Shown: positions 47,225 to 58,192 of the stretch, piece by piece | Layout of the letters: each line of letters begins with the position of its first letter | Numbering within the stretch: position 1 is the first letter of the stretch | DNA from: Linum tenue | Taxonomy: Eukaryota > Streptophyta > Magnoliopsida > Malpighiales > Linaceae | Length of the DNA stretch: 64,000 nucleotides | Direction of reading: 5' to 3' | NCBI GenBank assembly: GCA_946122785.1 | Contig: CAMGYJ010000009.1 | Coordinates: 29,175,633 to 29,239,632 of the forward strand | Made by a program: the position numbers and the translations under genes | The notes under the pieces: model-generated | Seen by the model: the letters and a program-made list of their open reading frames with translations, nothing else | What the model was told of the DNA's origin: nothing | Database searches by the model: none

Positions 47225-47497
47225 AAAAATGAGGGGAACGATGTTGCCGGTAAGAACAGATTGCAGCAGGACTGGAAAGTGGACCATTCGGAGCGAGGAG
47301 GACTGGAAATGGGACCAGTCGTTACAATGGCACGGCTAGAGAAAACACAATCACTCATCCACAAACATGTTAGGTAGAGTTGTCAGCCAAATAGTACATT
47401 ATCCAAAGAAAACCAAACCAAACCAAAACAAAACAAATAATCCAGTTTGCACTCTGACTCAAAATAAAACAAACACAAAAGGGCCAGCGAGTACAGC

Positions 47498-48856
47498 CTA
47501 CTCGAGATGGCTGAAGTCAATCTGCTCCATAAGGTCGTCGACCTCGTCTGTCGGTGGTGGTGGGGGTTGTGAGTGGTCCCACCGAGTGGTCCAGTGATGC
47601 TCCTGTGGTGGATGGAAGGACTGGAGCAGGTGCTCTTGGTACTCCATCATCCGGCGGTTGCGATCCCGCTCCCGCTCAATGCGAGCACTGATAACGCCCT
47701 GCTGGGCCTCCAAGCGGTCGAGGTGCTCGTCCAGCGCAACCAGCCTGGTGGAGTACTCGGGCTGGTGAGCTGAATACTGCTGCTGAAACTGGACCTGGTG
47801 GTCCATGAGCCGCTAGTTCTGGACCCCAAGCTACTGAAACTAGAGCCCCATCTGGTGGAACTGCTTCTTGAAGAAGTCCATCGACGGACCAGAAGGACCC
47901 GGCTCATCGGCATCCATAGCACCCCATCACCATCATCACCACTGGCCTCATCCTCACCAGTGTAATCCTCGTCCTCCTCATCATCCTCATTATCCTCGTC
48001 CGGAGGCATGGACAGACCTTCAACCCACGATCGCCGGCCATCGGAGGCTATCAGGAGGGCGTTATGAAGCACCTCCCGGCTGAGAGAAGAGGAGCCACCC
48101 AGCGTTGTTGCGTCAGTCAACCCCTCCAAGGCGATCTCGAAGTGGCGCGCTAGCTTCATGATCAGGGGACCGTAGAAGAAGTAGGTGTGTTTGCTATGGC
48201 ACCGAGCAAAGGTGGTGGCCACATCAGACTCCTGGTGCAACAAGTGGTCATGGCGCCCCATCGAGTACATGGCATACAGTACGCGCTTCGGTATCTTGTG
48301 AGATCCGGTGGTGTTGTGCGTGATCGAGTGGGTGAGCAGAAGGTTGAGGATGTGCTACTCCTGCCGAAGGGTGGAGACATATGTCTGGCCGGCGTCGAAA
48401 GTGTCAAACTGGTAATCGGGGCATGTGATGCTCTGGTAAAACACGTCCTGACGCCAGTCCTTAGGATGAGCGACCTCCTTCTCATGGTGAGAGTACAGGT
48501 GGTAGTAGATTCCCGATGCGTGGGCCAACTCGTCGATGCTCAGCTCCCGCATGTGGCCGCCGAGCCGGAAAGTGACACTGGTGGGGGAGTCTCGGGCCGC
48601 CTTGGGACGGTACTGGAAGGTGGAGTAGTAACTCCCACACCAGTTCCGTGTACGTCGAGTCTTCTGTGCTCAGGAGAACCCACCAGTGTGGGTGGCTGAT
48701 GGCGGGGGCGATCTCATCCAAGTAGTGAAGTTGCTGGAAAACGCCCCACACCAGGTGGTGGTGTCTGTGGAACACCCCGTTAAGGACCCTTCGGAACTGG
48801 TCCGTATACTCGTGGTGGAGGCGCAGGCCCTGCAGATATGGATGGTCAAGAGACAT
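47498..48856 (-). pseudogene. Extra ORF of element 2 (ATHILA ORF1-like), broken
   Basis: Read on minus from MSLDHPYLQG at 48856. Blocks such as HPHWWVLLSTEDSTYTELVW, TFRLGGHMRELSIDELAHAS and GIYYHLYSHHEKE fit the ATHILA ORF-1 type region carried by Athila-group gypsy elements besides gag-pol. An extra base near 48630 shifts the frame (FYSTF block read as LLLHL). A TAG after STLRQE (near 48355) interrupts it, and a second shift leads to the Gln-rich tail ending at 47498. Acidic run DEDNEDDEEDEDYTGEDE at about 47950-48000. Its function is unknown; in these elements it lies between integrase and the 3' LTR. Confidence 0.75.
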
Positions 48857-49429
48857 GATCCTGCAAAATCAACAAACCAAAGGTGGAGCCAAGAAAATTC
48901 TAGTTAGGACCGTAAGCATGGGTTTGACAGCTCCCCCACACTTAAGGACCACCTAGGGTAGGCACTCAAGCATAAAGTAGTTGATTTGCAAGCAAGCCAA
49001 CCTCAATTCACGCAAGGCATGCAAGCAATTTGGCATCCAACATTCAATAGCAACTCATATCTGCTGCATCCCTCACCCTATTCTAGTTCAAGCATGCCCA
49101 ACCAATCACAGTTCTCGGGCCTAACATCTACAGTCCGATTTTCCAGAGACAGACAAATTGGGCAAGATACACACCTGGAAATACAAGTTGGACCGTAGAT
49201 GGACGCGAGCAGAGGGTGAGGGACGCGAAACCACAGCAAAAACGGCCAGGAAGGCTCGCCGGAATAAAACTCCAGAACACCGCCGGAAAAATGGCGGCGG
49301 CGCGGCGGCAAAGGGGTGATTGTCCCTCCGACGAGAGGTCTGGAGAAGAAGAGAGAAGGAGGAGAGGGGGAGTTTTGAAAAAAATGAGAGGAGAGAGAAA
49401 TAGGCGGCCGAAGATTTGCTGATAAAGGG

Positions 49430-49665
49430 AAAATCCCCGTCCGGGCCTCGAAAATAACCGGTCGGGTTGTTTAGGGTAGCGGCCGGGTATTCGTCCTGCT
49501 TGGCGAATAGGGCTCAGAGGGGGCCCCGGCCGAGAGGCCAAAATATCCAGTCGGGTATTTTGGGTCAAGGTTGGGGATTTGAGTTTTTCGCCCCCTGAAC
49601 AGAAGGGGTCCCGGCCGAGAGGCCAAAATACCTGGGCGCGTATTTTGGGTCAAGGCCGGGTATTT
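49430..49665. repeat. Palindrome array IV, interior of element 2
   Basis: Weaker copies of the array, with AAATA(C/T)CC(A/G)G(T/G)CGGGTATTTTGG near 49550 and 49630, and CCGGTCGGG near 49458. It lies between integrase and the extra ORF, the same place as array I in element 1. Confidence 0.8.
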
Positions 49666-49879
49666 TACCCTTCTCGGCCAAAAATTGTTTTCCCCCATTT
49701 TTTCGAACTCCCCTGCACGAAAACACCAAAACGAGGCATACCAGACGACCTAACTCCATCACAGACGTGCAACAGACTCGAACACACCACAAAACAAAGG
49801 AAAAGGGAAAAGAAACGAAAACCGTGGTGGGGTTGCCTCCCCACAAGCGCTTTTTTACCGTCTTTTAGCTGGACGCCCA

Positions 49880-52200
49880 TGGCGGAACCAAATCCGCACG
49901 TTCGACCTCGTCTCCCATGTAGAGCTTGAGACGATGGTCATTCACTTTAAACGACTCAGTCTGCGGGTTGGCAATCTCGATCGTGCCATACGGGAACACC
50001 TGTGTGACCGTGAACGGTCTAGACCACCAGGAGCAGAGTTTTCTGGGAAAGAGCTTCAGGTGAGAGTTATAAAGGAGAACTCGATCGCCAACCTAAAACT
50101 CCTTTGGACCCCTCAAGCGGGCGTCGTGAAAACGCTTAGTGCGCTCCTTATACAACTTGGTGTTCTCATAGGCGTGGTAACGCCACTCCTCCAGCTCTAG
50201 TATCTACAATTTGCGTTCAGCACCTGCAAGACTAACATCCAAGTTGAGCAGCTTAAGGGCCCAGAAGGTCTTGTGCTCTAGCTCCACGAGCAAGTGACAT
50301 GCCTTTCTATAGAAAAGCCGATATGGCGAAGTACCAATTGGCGTCTTGTAGGCAGTCCGGTATGCCCAGAGTGCATCATCGAGCTTGGTGGACCAATCCT
50401 TGCGGGATTGATCCATCGTTTTCCCCAGTATGCGCTTAAGCTCTCGATTCGCCAGCTCGGCCTGACCACTCATTTGGGGGTGGTAGGCCACGGACACCTT
50501 GTGAGTGACGTCATAGCAGGATAGTAATTTATCGAACTGGCCCTGGAAATGAGTCCCTCTGTCGCTAATGATGGCCCTAGGTGTCCCGAACCGGGAGAAC
50601 AGCTGCTTCAGAAACTGACATACACGTCTAGCATCATTGGTGGGCAAAGCTTGTGCCTAAGCCCACCTAGAGACATAATCAACAGCAACCAAGATGTATG
50701 TATTGCCAAATGATGGAGGGAAGGGGCCCATGAAGTCGATACCCCAGACATAAAAAATCTCACAAGTTATAAACACATTATGGGGCATCTCATCACGGGC
50801 AGGGATTTTACCTGACCTCTGGCATCGATTGCATCTGCGTGAAAAGGTGTTGGCGTCCTTGAAGAGCGAGGGCCAGTAGTAGCCTGACTGTAGCACCTTC
50901 CGCGTCGTCCGGTTACCTCCATGGTGCCCGCCAGTAGGTCCCTCAGGGAAATGAGACAGAATGCCCTCCATCTCATTTTCCATGACACAACGACGGATGA
51001 CCCCGTTGGCTCCGATCCTGAAGAGATGGGGATCATCCCAGAAGTAGTGCTTCAGACCGGAGAAGAAATTTCTCTTAGCGTGAGTCGTCATCCCCTTGGG
51101 CAGCTGCTGGCCCACCAGATAGTTTGCAAAATCGGAGTACCAAGGGGTGACACTCTCCACCAAGCACTTCATCATCAGTCGCTCATCTGGGAAGGAGTTG
51201 TTGATCTCCTCCTCGAGGTTGTCCGCAGGAGGTGCGCCCAACCGTGAGAGATGATCAGCAGCAACATTTTCGGCTCCCTTCTTGTCCTGGATCTCGATGT
51301 CGAACTCCTGCAGTAATAAGATGCATCATATGAGCCGAGGCTTGGCATCAGACTTGCTCATCAAGTATCTAATTGCGGAGTGATTCGTGTAGACTGTCAC
51401 ATGAGACAAGACCAGATAAGGACGAAACTTATCAAAGGCGAACACCACCTCTAGCCACTCCTTCTCCGTGGTGGTGTAGTTCTCCTGGGCATCGTTAAGG
51501 GTCTTCGATGCGTAGTAGATAGGGAAAAAGTGTTGATCTTACCTCTGCACCAGAACAGCTCAAACAGCAAAGTCATTGGCGTCGCACATCAACTCGAATG
51601 GTAAAGACTAGTTAGGAGTGACCATGATCGGAGCATGAGTGAGCTTCACCTTCAGGGTCGTGAATGCCGCTGTGCACGCGTCAGTGAACTGGAAGGGGGC
51701 ATCCTTCTCAACGAGCTTCGTCAGGGTCAGGGCAATCTTGGGGAAGTCTTTTATGAACCACCTATAGAACCCTGAATGGCCCAAGAAATAGTGGATCCCC
51801 TTAACAGATGTGGGAGGAGGCAGCTTGCTGATTGTCTAGATCTTGGCTCTGTCTACCTCTATCCCCATCTTGGAGATCTTATGCCCCAGAACTATGCCTT
51901 CACGAACCATGAAGTGGCACTTCTCCCAACTCAGCGCCAGGTTCGTCTCCTCACACCGTTTTTAGGACGAGTTCCATGATTTCTCCGACCAGTCGGTCGA
52001 AGATGGCCAACATGCAGCATTGAAATGTGGCTGGGGCGTTGCACAACCTGAATGGGATCCTCCGGTAGGCGAATGTTCCGAAAGGACGGGTGAAGGTGGT
52101 CTTCGCCTGGTTTTCCGGTGCAATGGGGATCTGAAATTACCCGGACATCCCATCCAGGAAGCAGTAGAACTCGTGCCCCTTCAACCACGTCTCACATTTA
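49880..52200 (-). pseudogene. Gypsy pol remnant of element 2 (RT, RNase H, integrase)
   Basis: From 52200 leftwards on minus: RT (GHEFYCFLDGMSG, IPIAPENQAKTTFTRPFGTF, LCNAPATFQ), RNase H (ELMCDANDF, YYASKTLNDAQENYTTTEKE), integrase zinc-binding region (HHGGNRT, CNRCQRSGKIPARDEMP), core ([33 protein letters not shown]) and the C-terminal end near 49900 (FKVNDHRLKLYMGDE). The order RT-RNase H-integrase is that of gypsy. Many stops and shifts are present, and the segment that should hold the catalytic YMDD or FMDD is deleted (reading goes from GEIME to LVLK). The piece 50204-50647 is the longest clean stretch. Confidence 0.88.
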
Positions 52201-52626
52201 ACGGTTAACTATTGTACTTGACCGCTACATAGGATAGAGTTAACGGAATTGGACAGAGAGTGACCAATGATGAAACGGAAATATAAAGTTAGTGACCAAG
52301 AATGGAATTAAATATTTCCAGTGATCAAACATGAATGTTTTTAGTAATCTCAGTGACAAACCTTGCAATTTACCCTATACTTTGATGTGTAGCTAATTTG
52401 CTATTGATGAACTACGCACATCATGCCCATTTCGGTCATCTCCGTCACATTTTCGTCAATACTATCAAAATTCCCTCAGAGAATTCACGACTCACATAAA
52501 CTAATAATAAAACATGCCGATATTTTAATTTATAATATATATAGACTAAACTACTCGCTAATTGTTCCAATCCCCGCTACCAAAAACGTTGTAGTCACTT
52601 CCTTCCCTACCATGAAAAATATGATA
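52201..52626. other. Spacer at the break of element 2
   Basis: AT-rich non-coding sequence with AGTGACCAA and TCAGTGACAA repeats (about 52260-52360), reminiscent of a DNA-transposon end. Not classifiable. Confidence 0.4.
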
Positions 52627-52630
52627 ACGA

Positions 52631-52742
52631 AAAGTAAAACGACACACGATGTTTTACGTGGTATCCCCGATTTGGTGATCGGGACTAGTCCACGGGAGAG
52701 ATTAGCCTCTCCAGCTTAGCTCTTATTACTTGATGAATTGTC
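52631..52742 (-). repeat. Inverted LTR end at the 5' border of the decayed copia
   Basis: The reverse complement of about 110 bp here matches 57286-57397, the end of the 3' LTR of the copia that begins at this point (AAGTAATAAGAGCTAAG, GGACTAGTCCCGATCACC, ATACCACGTAAAAC). A 5' LTR should be in direct orientation and be followed by a primer-binding site; neither is seen. Confidence 0.8.
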
Positions 52743-52747
52743 GTCCC

Positions 52748-55700
52748 AGCATGGTGAACACAGACGATACAAAGAAGAACGAGTCTTCCGGTCCCAGCGG
52801 AAATCTGGGGAAGAGTGTCGATGGTGAATTCGACCAGTCTTCAGTCTACTATCTTCATCCTTCGGATAGTAATAGTCAACTGCAAGTAGGTTATCCGCTC
52901 ACACCAACCAACTATGCTGAATGGGTTGTGTACGTGACCGAAGCCTTGATTGTCAAGAACAAGTTCGGTTTTGTAGATGGTACGGTTCCTAAACCCGAAA
53001 GGGATCCTGATTTGCGAGCATGGACTAGATGCGATGCTCACGTCAAAGGTTGGCTTCGAATGGCCATGAACAAAGAAGTCCGCAGCAGTGTTCGTTATGC
53101 TAAGTCGGCACGTGAGTTTTGGGTGGACTTAAAGGAATGATTCGGCCATGGGTCTCTCACGCGAGGGTATGAGCTCCGTCGGTTAATCTCAGCTTTGTGG
53201 CAAGAGAAGCTTACTGTGTCTTCTTTCTACACCCAGCTTCGCACATTATGGGAAGAAGCCAATGCTATTTCTCCAATGTGGACTTGAGAAACGGATTCAG
53301 GAAAAAGAAGAGACACCAAGGCTGTTTGACTTTCTTATGGGGCTCGATGAAAGCTTCGGCACCGTTCGTAGCCAAATCTTGTCCATGAAGCCACCTCCTA
53401 CCTTGGAAGAAGCATACAATATCGTTGCAAACGATGAGCACCAACGTCCTCTAGCACAAAGGCAGAAACCAGCATCTGAAGCAGCTGCCTTTTCTACTCT
53501 GAATGAAGGCGATCACACTATATGCGAAGGGGATCGTCCTAGAGGAGAAGGAGATCGACAAAAGCCCAAGTGCACTCATTGCGGTAAAATCGGCCACTTG
53601 AAGGAATCCTGTTTTGAACTAATAGGATGGCCAATTCGTGAGAAGAGTGGACAAGGAGATCGGTCTGACAAAAGAAAACGCCGACAAAATGAATCTCAAC
53701 GTCGCGCGGCCCAAGCCGAAGCTGAAAGCAGTCTCCTCCCAGGATTTACCATTGAGCAGCTTAATCAACTAAGAAGGCTTCTCACAACACCAAACACAGT
53801 TGAAGATCCTTCCGCCCACATGGCAGGTATGTTCCCTGAGAATTCTGAGTGGTTGATCGATTCCGGTTGGAACGAACACATCACTAAAGATGCTTGCTTA
53901 TTGAGTGGTGATGTTGTTGATCGAAGTAGTCATCCCGTTAAAATACCAAATGGGGACAGTGTTCCAGTGAGAAAGATCGGGTCGGTTGAACTATCTGCAG
54001 GGTTGAAACTGGATCGGGTTTTATACGTGCCACAGTTTAAATGTAACCTACTATCAGTCAGTCGGTTGAAAAAAGAAAATAAGGTGGCCGTGATATTCAT
54101 GAATGACTAGTGTATACTTCAGGACTTACAATCCAAGAGCGTGATTGGGAAGGGGATTCTCCGTGATGGGCTATATCACTTGAAGATGTTAAGCAGTCAG
54201 GAGCGTTTTGTGTTCACAGCTGATGGAAAGAAGTCTGCTGCTGAAGACATATGGCATGACCGACTGGGTCATCCATCCTCCTTAAAGCTTTCACAGCTTA
54301 GCCATGTTATTTCTTTTACTCCTAGCTCAGTCAAGGGCCCTTGTCATTCATGTTTTCGGGCAAAACAAACTAGAAATCCTTTTCCCACTAGTTCCATCAA
54401 GATATCGGATTGTTTTGAATTTTTTCAAGTTGATATTTGGGGAGGATATCGGGTTGCTTCTTTGAGTGGAACTCATTATTTTTTGATATCGTGGACGACT
54501 TCAGCCATGGTGTGTGGGTTTATTTGCTCAAGTTTAAATCTGAGGTGTCTCGTTATCTGTTGATGTTTTGTGAAATGATAGCTACACAGTTTAACAAACG
54601 CGTCAAGCATATACAGGCAGATAATGGATTAGATTTCAAGACAGCTGAGTTACGCACCTTCTATGAGAAGTCCGGAATCATACTGCAGACGAGTTGTACG
54701 AACACTCCCCAACAAAATGGAGTGGTTGAGTGTAAGCATCGACATATCCTTGAGATAGCCCGCGCTCTGCGATTTCAATCTGGACTTCCCATACGTTTCT
54801 GGGGAGAATGTGTGTTAACAGCTGTGTATTTAATAAATCGCTTGCCCACCGGGAAGACTCCATTTGAAGTGTTATTTGGCAAATTGGGTTCGTATGATCA
54901 CTTGAGAATTTTCGGATGTCTTGTTTATGTCAAAGATACTCATGGGGGACTCTCAAAATTCGCGGAGCGGGGGTGTGCCGGTGTATTCTTGGGATACGGT
55001 GCAACTCAGAAGGGATACAAGGTTTATGACTTGTTGACCAAGAAAATTACAGTGTCTCGTGACGTTATCTTCCACGAGAATATTTCAAGATCCTAGGGAG
55101 TTTCATTGGATTTCAGCTGATGTTTTTGATGGAGATCAAGTTGACGAGGAGCAACGATTTCAAGATCCTAGGGAGTTTCATTGGATTTCAGCTGATGTTT
55201 TTGATGCAGATCAAGTTGACGAGGAGCAACGACCAAATCTGGCCGTGGTTGATGATTCATCCTCTAGTCCATTATTAGTGCATGCCCATGCACAAGATGA
55301 GTCTCCTGTACCCACGAGCAGCTCATTTTCACATTCCCCCATCTACTTCACGAGGGAATGAGGAGCAAGGTCATCATCGCGATTTTCACAAGTCGTCTGT
55401 CCCTTTTGGCTTACCTGCTCAAGAGTCAACCCAGCGTCAATTCCATCTAAAATATCAGGTACCCGATCTCTGGCCAGCTCTCTTACTCTCGTGTTACTCC
55501 TCGGTATAGAGATTTTGCAGCGACAGTCACTCGTACTCCAGAGCCCCGCTATTTTCATCAAGCAATCAAACACGCTCGTTGGCGCGAAGCGATGAAAACT
55601 GATGTCAAAGCTCTTGAGGCAAACAAGACTTGGACACTAGTCGAACCCCCTCCTGGAGTTCATATTATTGATTCAAAGTGGGTTTTCCGCATAAAATATC

Positions 55701-57080
55701 GTCCCGATGGTGAAATAGAGAGATACAAGGCACGTTTGGTAGCAAAGGGCTATACACAGGTTGAAGGCCTAGACTACCATGATACGTTTGCCCCGGTCGC
55801 GAAACTCGTTACAGGTCGCACTCTCCTTGCTGTGGCCGCTAGTCGTGGCTGGTTTATACATCAGTTGAACGTTAATAATGCCTTTCTGCATGGGGATTTA
55901 CATGAAGAGGTTTACATGAAAATTCCCCCTGGATTTGCTGAGCCCGGTGATAAGAGAGTTTGTCGTCTTTATAAGTCCATTTATGGGTTGAAACAGGCAT
56001 CTCGAAATTGGTATCAAAAGTTCACAGCAGCACTTTGTGAGCTTGGCTTCCACGCTTCTCCGGCTGAGCACTCGTTGTTCATCTACAAGCAAGGTACATC
56101 CTTCATTGTTGCCTTAATCTACGTTGACGATGTGATTCCGGCAGGTACCGATATGGCCTTTATCACCAGTGTCAAGGACTTTCTCGACAAATGTTTGAGC
56201 ATTAAGAACTTAGGTCCTCTGCGCTATTTTCTCGAATTGGAGGTAGCTCGTTCTCCGGGAGGCCTCGTCATTAATTAAAGGAAATATGTCCTTGATATAT
56301 TGGAAGAAGCTGGCGTCCTAGGGGCTCGACCCATCACCTTCCCATTTGAACAGAATCATCGGCTGACCATGCCGTCATCTGAGACTCTTGTTGACAGTTC
56401 CGCCTATCGTCGCTTTGGTGGGTCGGCTTTTATATCTGACTGTTTCTCGACCCGACATCACTTACGGTGTGAACCACTTGAGTCGTTTTGTGCATGCTCC
56501 TACTCAGGCACACATGGATGTTGCCATGCGCACTCTCAGATACCTGAAGTTAGCACCTGGCCAAGGTTTGTATTTTCCGTCCTCTAATGATCTTCGTCTT
56601 AGTGCATACTGCGACGCAGACTGGGGGGATGCCAGTTTACCTGGCGATCCACCAGTGGTTTTTGCATAATTCTTGGTTCGGCGCCTATCTCATGGCGTAC
56701 CAAGCAGCAGAAAGTGGTTGCCCGATCATCGGGAGAAGCGGAATATCTAACCACGGCTGCTACTGTTAGTGAGATTGTATGGCTTTGTTGGCTTCTCAGT
56801 GAGCTAGGTGTCCCTCAGTCAGTCGCAAGCCACTACTCTTCGCTGTGATAATCAGGCTGCTATCCACATTGCAGCCAATCCGGTTTTCCATGAGCATACT
56901 AAACATGTGTAGATGGATTGCTATTTCGTCTGTGAACGTGTTGTGTCCGGCGACATTGCTCCCTTTAAGGTCAGTTCACAGCTTCAGGTTGCTGATATTT
57001 TCACCAAGGGCTTAGGAGCTGATCGGTTCACTTTCCTGTTGTCCAAGCTGAACGTTCGAGATTTGCACCGTCCAGCTTGC
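52748..57080 (+). pseudogene. Copia gag-pol pseudogene
   Basis: Gag begins at ATG 52750 (MVNTDDTKKNESSG) with the plant copia gag pattern YYLHPSDSNSQLQVGYPLTP. A TGA closes the frame at 53138-53140. The zinc knuckle is CTHCGKIGHLKESC (about 53573). The protease reads WLIDSGWNEHIT where DSGAS-like is expected, a likely loss. Integrase spans about 54400-54900 (QADNGLDF, TNTPQQNGVVECKH) with a shift near 54480, RT 55592-56278 (VNNAFLHGDL, IYVDDVIPAG) and RNase H 56400-57060 with more shifts and a TAA at 56276. A 75-bp unit is tandemly duplicated at about 55086-55235. At least six lesions make it inactive. Confidence 0.9.
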
Positions 57081-57089
57081 GGGGGCGTA

Positions 57090-57405
57090 TTGGGTTGTGA
57101 TTATGGTGTTCAGCCCCTTTTCACACGATCAGCCCACTCCTGCGGCAAACATGGCCTGCTCAAATGGGTCTTCCACGTCGAGAAGGAGAAGGAAGTTTAA
57201 CCTAGCAGACTCCTCTAGGCTGAGTAGTTTGCCCATCCATTACAGGAGATATAAATATACTTGTAAGGTCACGAGACCTGTAACACAATTTGATCAAGTA
57301 ATAAGAGCTAAGCCGGAGAGGCTAATCTCTCCCGTGGACTAGTCCCGATCACCAAATCGGGGATACCACGTAAAACTTCGTGTGTCGTTTTACTTTACTC
57401 TGACA
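57090..57405 (+). repeat. 3' LTR of the decayed copia
   Basis: Begins TTGGGTTGTGATTATGG after the purine tract and ends near TTTACTCTGACA. Contains GGACTAGTCCCGATCACC as in other members of the group. Confidence 0.7.
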
Positions 57406-57640
57406 CGCCCCCTCAAACGAAAGCCAACTCATGGGCTTGAAGTTTGCATAGGCCCACCATACCTTGTCCTTTAATCAACTGTTAATATTGGGGGTTGTCG
57501 AGATTCGAACACACGACCACTTGGCCAAACCAGCTCTGGTACCATGTCATAAACCAGTTGGTCCCAATAACCTGAGTTGTTGGGAGAAGGTTATGCTGGA
57601 TCTTATACCACACTCTAACACTTATACCACACTCTAACAT
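57405..57640 (-). mobile_element. TRIM-like retroelement remnant
   Basis: On minus: an LTR-like TGTTAGAGTGTGGTATAAG (tandemly doubled at 57602-57640) ...GGTTTATGACA, then TGGTACCAGAGC (a changed initiator-Met primer-binding site at about 57535-57546), a short interior with GTTCGAATCTCGACAACC, and a purine tract GAGGGGGCGTG at 57404-57414. The second LTR is missing beyond a few bases and copia LTR sequence follows instead. No coding capacity, as in TRIMs. Confidence 0.55.
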
Positions 57641-58184
57641 ACCACGAGTCCACGATTGCTAATCATATGATTTGGATGGCTTAATCGATGTACTATTGAT
57701 CCTTTGTCACTTGACTCTACAACTTTAGACAATTGGTAATTAAATACAAAAAGTCTTATTCTATGTGTTAGTTGTCTCAAACTTCGGTACCAAAGTTGTT
57801 ATAGAATTTAAAACTCGATGACTACAAATGTTATAGTAAACATAGACCTGGCAAATTACAACCCAATCCATTGATCCGATCCGAAACCGGCCGAAAACTA
57901 TAAATTTTTGTATCCCGAAATCCGAATGATCCGAATTCGATAACTCGTGATTTTTGGGTCCGGTTGGGTGGGTTAGCGGGTCAACCCGTTCCATTTTATA
58001 TATCACTCCCAAAATGATAAAATAATCATAAATTGGTGAGATATTTAAAGAAGAAATCACAAGAATTTGAATGACATGTTTGGAGTTAATTAAGGATAAT
58101 CAAATATCATGTGTTTCTTGTAGTAGTATTACTCTTGTGATTGTTTTTTTGACGATTTGCGTAATTTGTATTTCATTTCATTAG
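57641..58184. other. Spacer with CCCGAA-type short repeats
   Basis: No gene. 57850-57990 is rich in AACCCA, CCGAAA and GGGTTGGG motifs in both orientations; a similar cluster occurs at about 58915-59045 on the other side of the MITE. They may be ends of an older hAT-like element, but I could not match terminal repeats. Confidence 0.35.
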
Positions 58185-58192
58185 CGTGTTAG

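Larger units (their letters stand above)
42693..52200 (-). mobile_element. Gypsy element 2 (Athila/Tat-like), 5' truncated
   Basis: Minus-strand element entered at its 3' LTR (42693-45435). The purine tract GTTGTGGGGGCATT (minus) lies at 45436-45449. Then come a non-coding region with a nested Cassandra TRIM, the extra ORF, a palindrome array and a decayed pol. It is cut at about 52200 within RT; gag, protease and the 5' LTR are missing. Its LTR is of the same family as that of element 1. Confidence 0.88.
52743..57405 (+). mobile_element. Decayed Ty1/copia element with 3' LTR
   Basis: Gag, protease, integrase, RT and RNase H remnants follow in copia order on plus, then the purine tract CTTGCGGGGGCGTA (57075-57088) and a 3' LTR at about 57090-57405. 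The family is related to the relic at 1843-3470: RT, RNase H and LTR segments align. The 5' LTR in direct orientation is missing. Confidence 0.85.

Noticed and set aside
57490..57530. tRNA gene on minus (GGCCAAGTGG and GTTCGAATC boxes)
   Set aside because: The two boxes are too close for a tRNA; the segment fits a TRIM interior.
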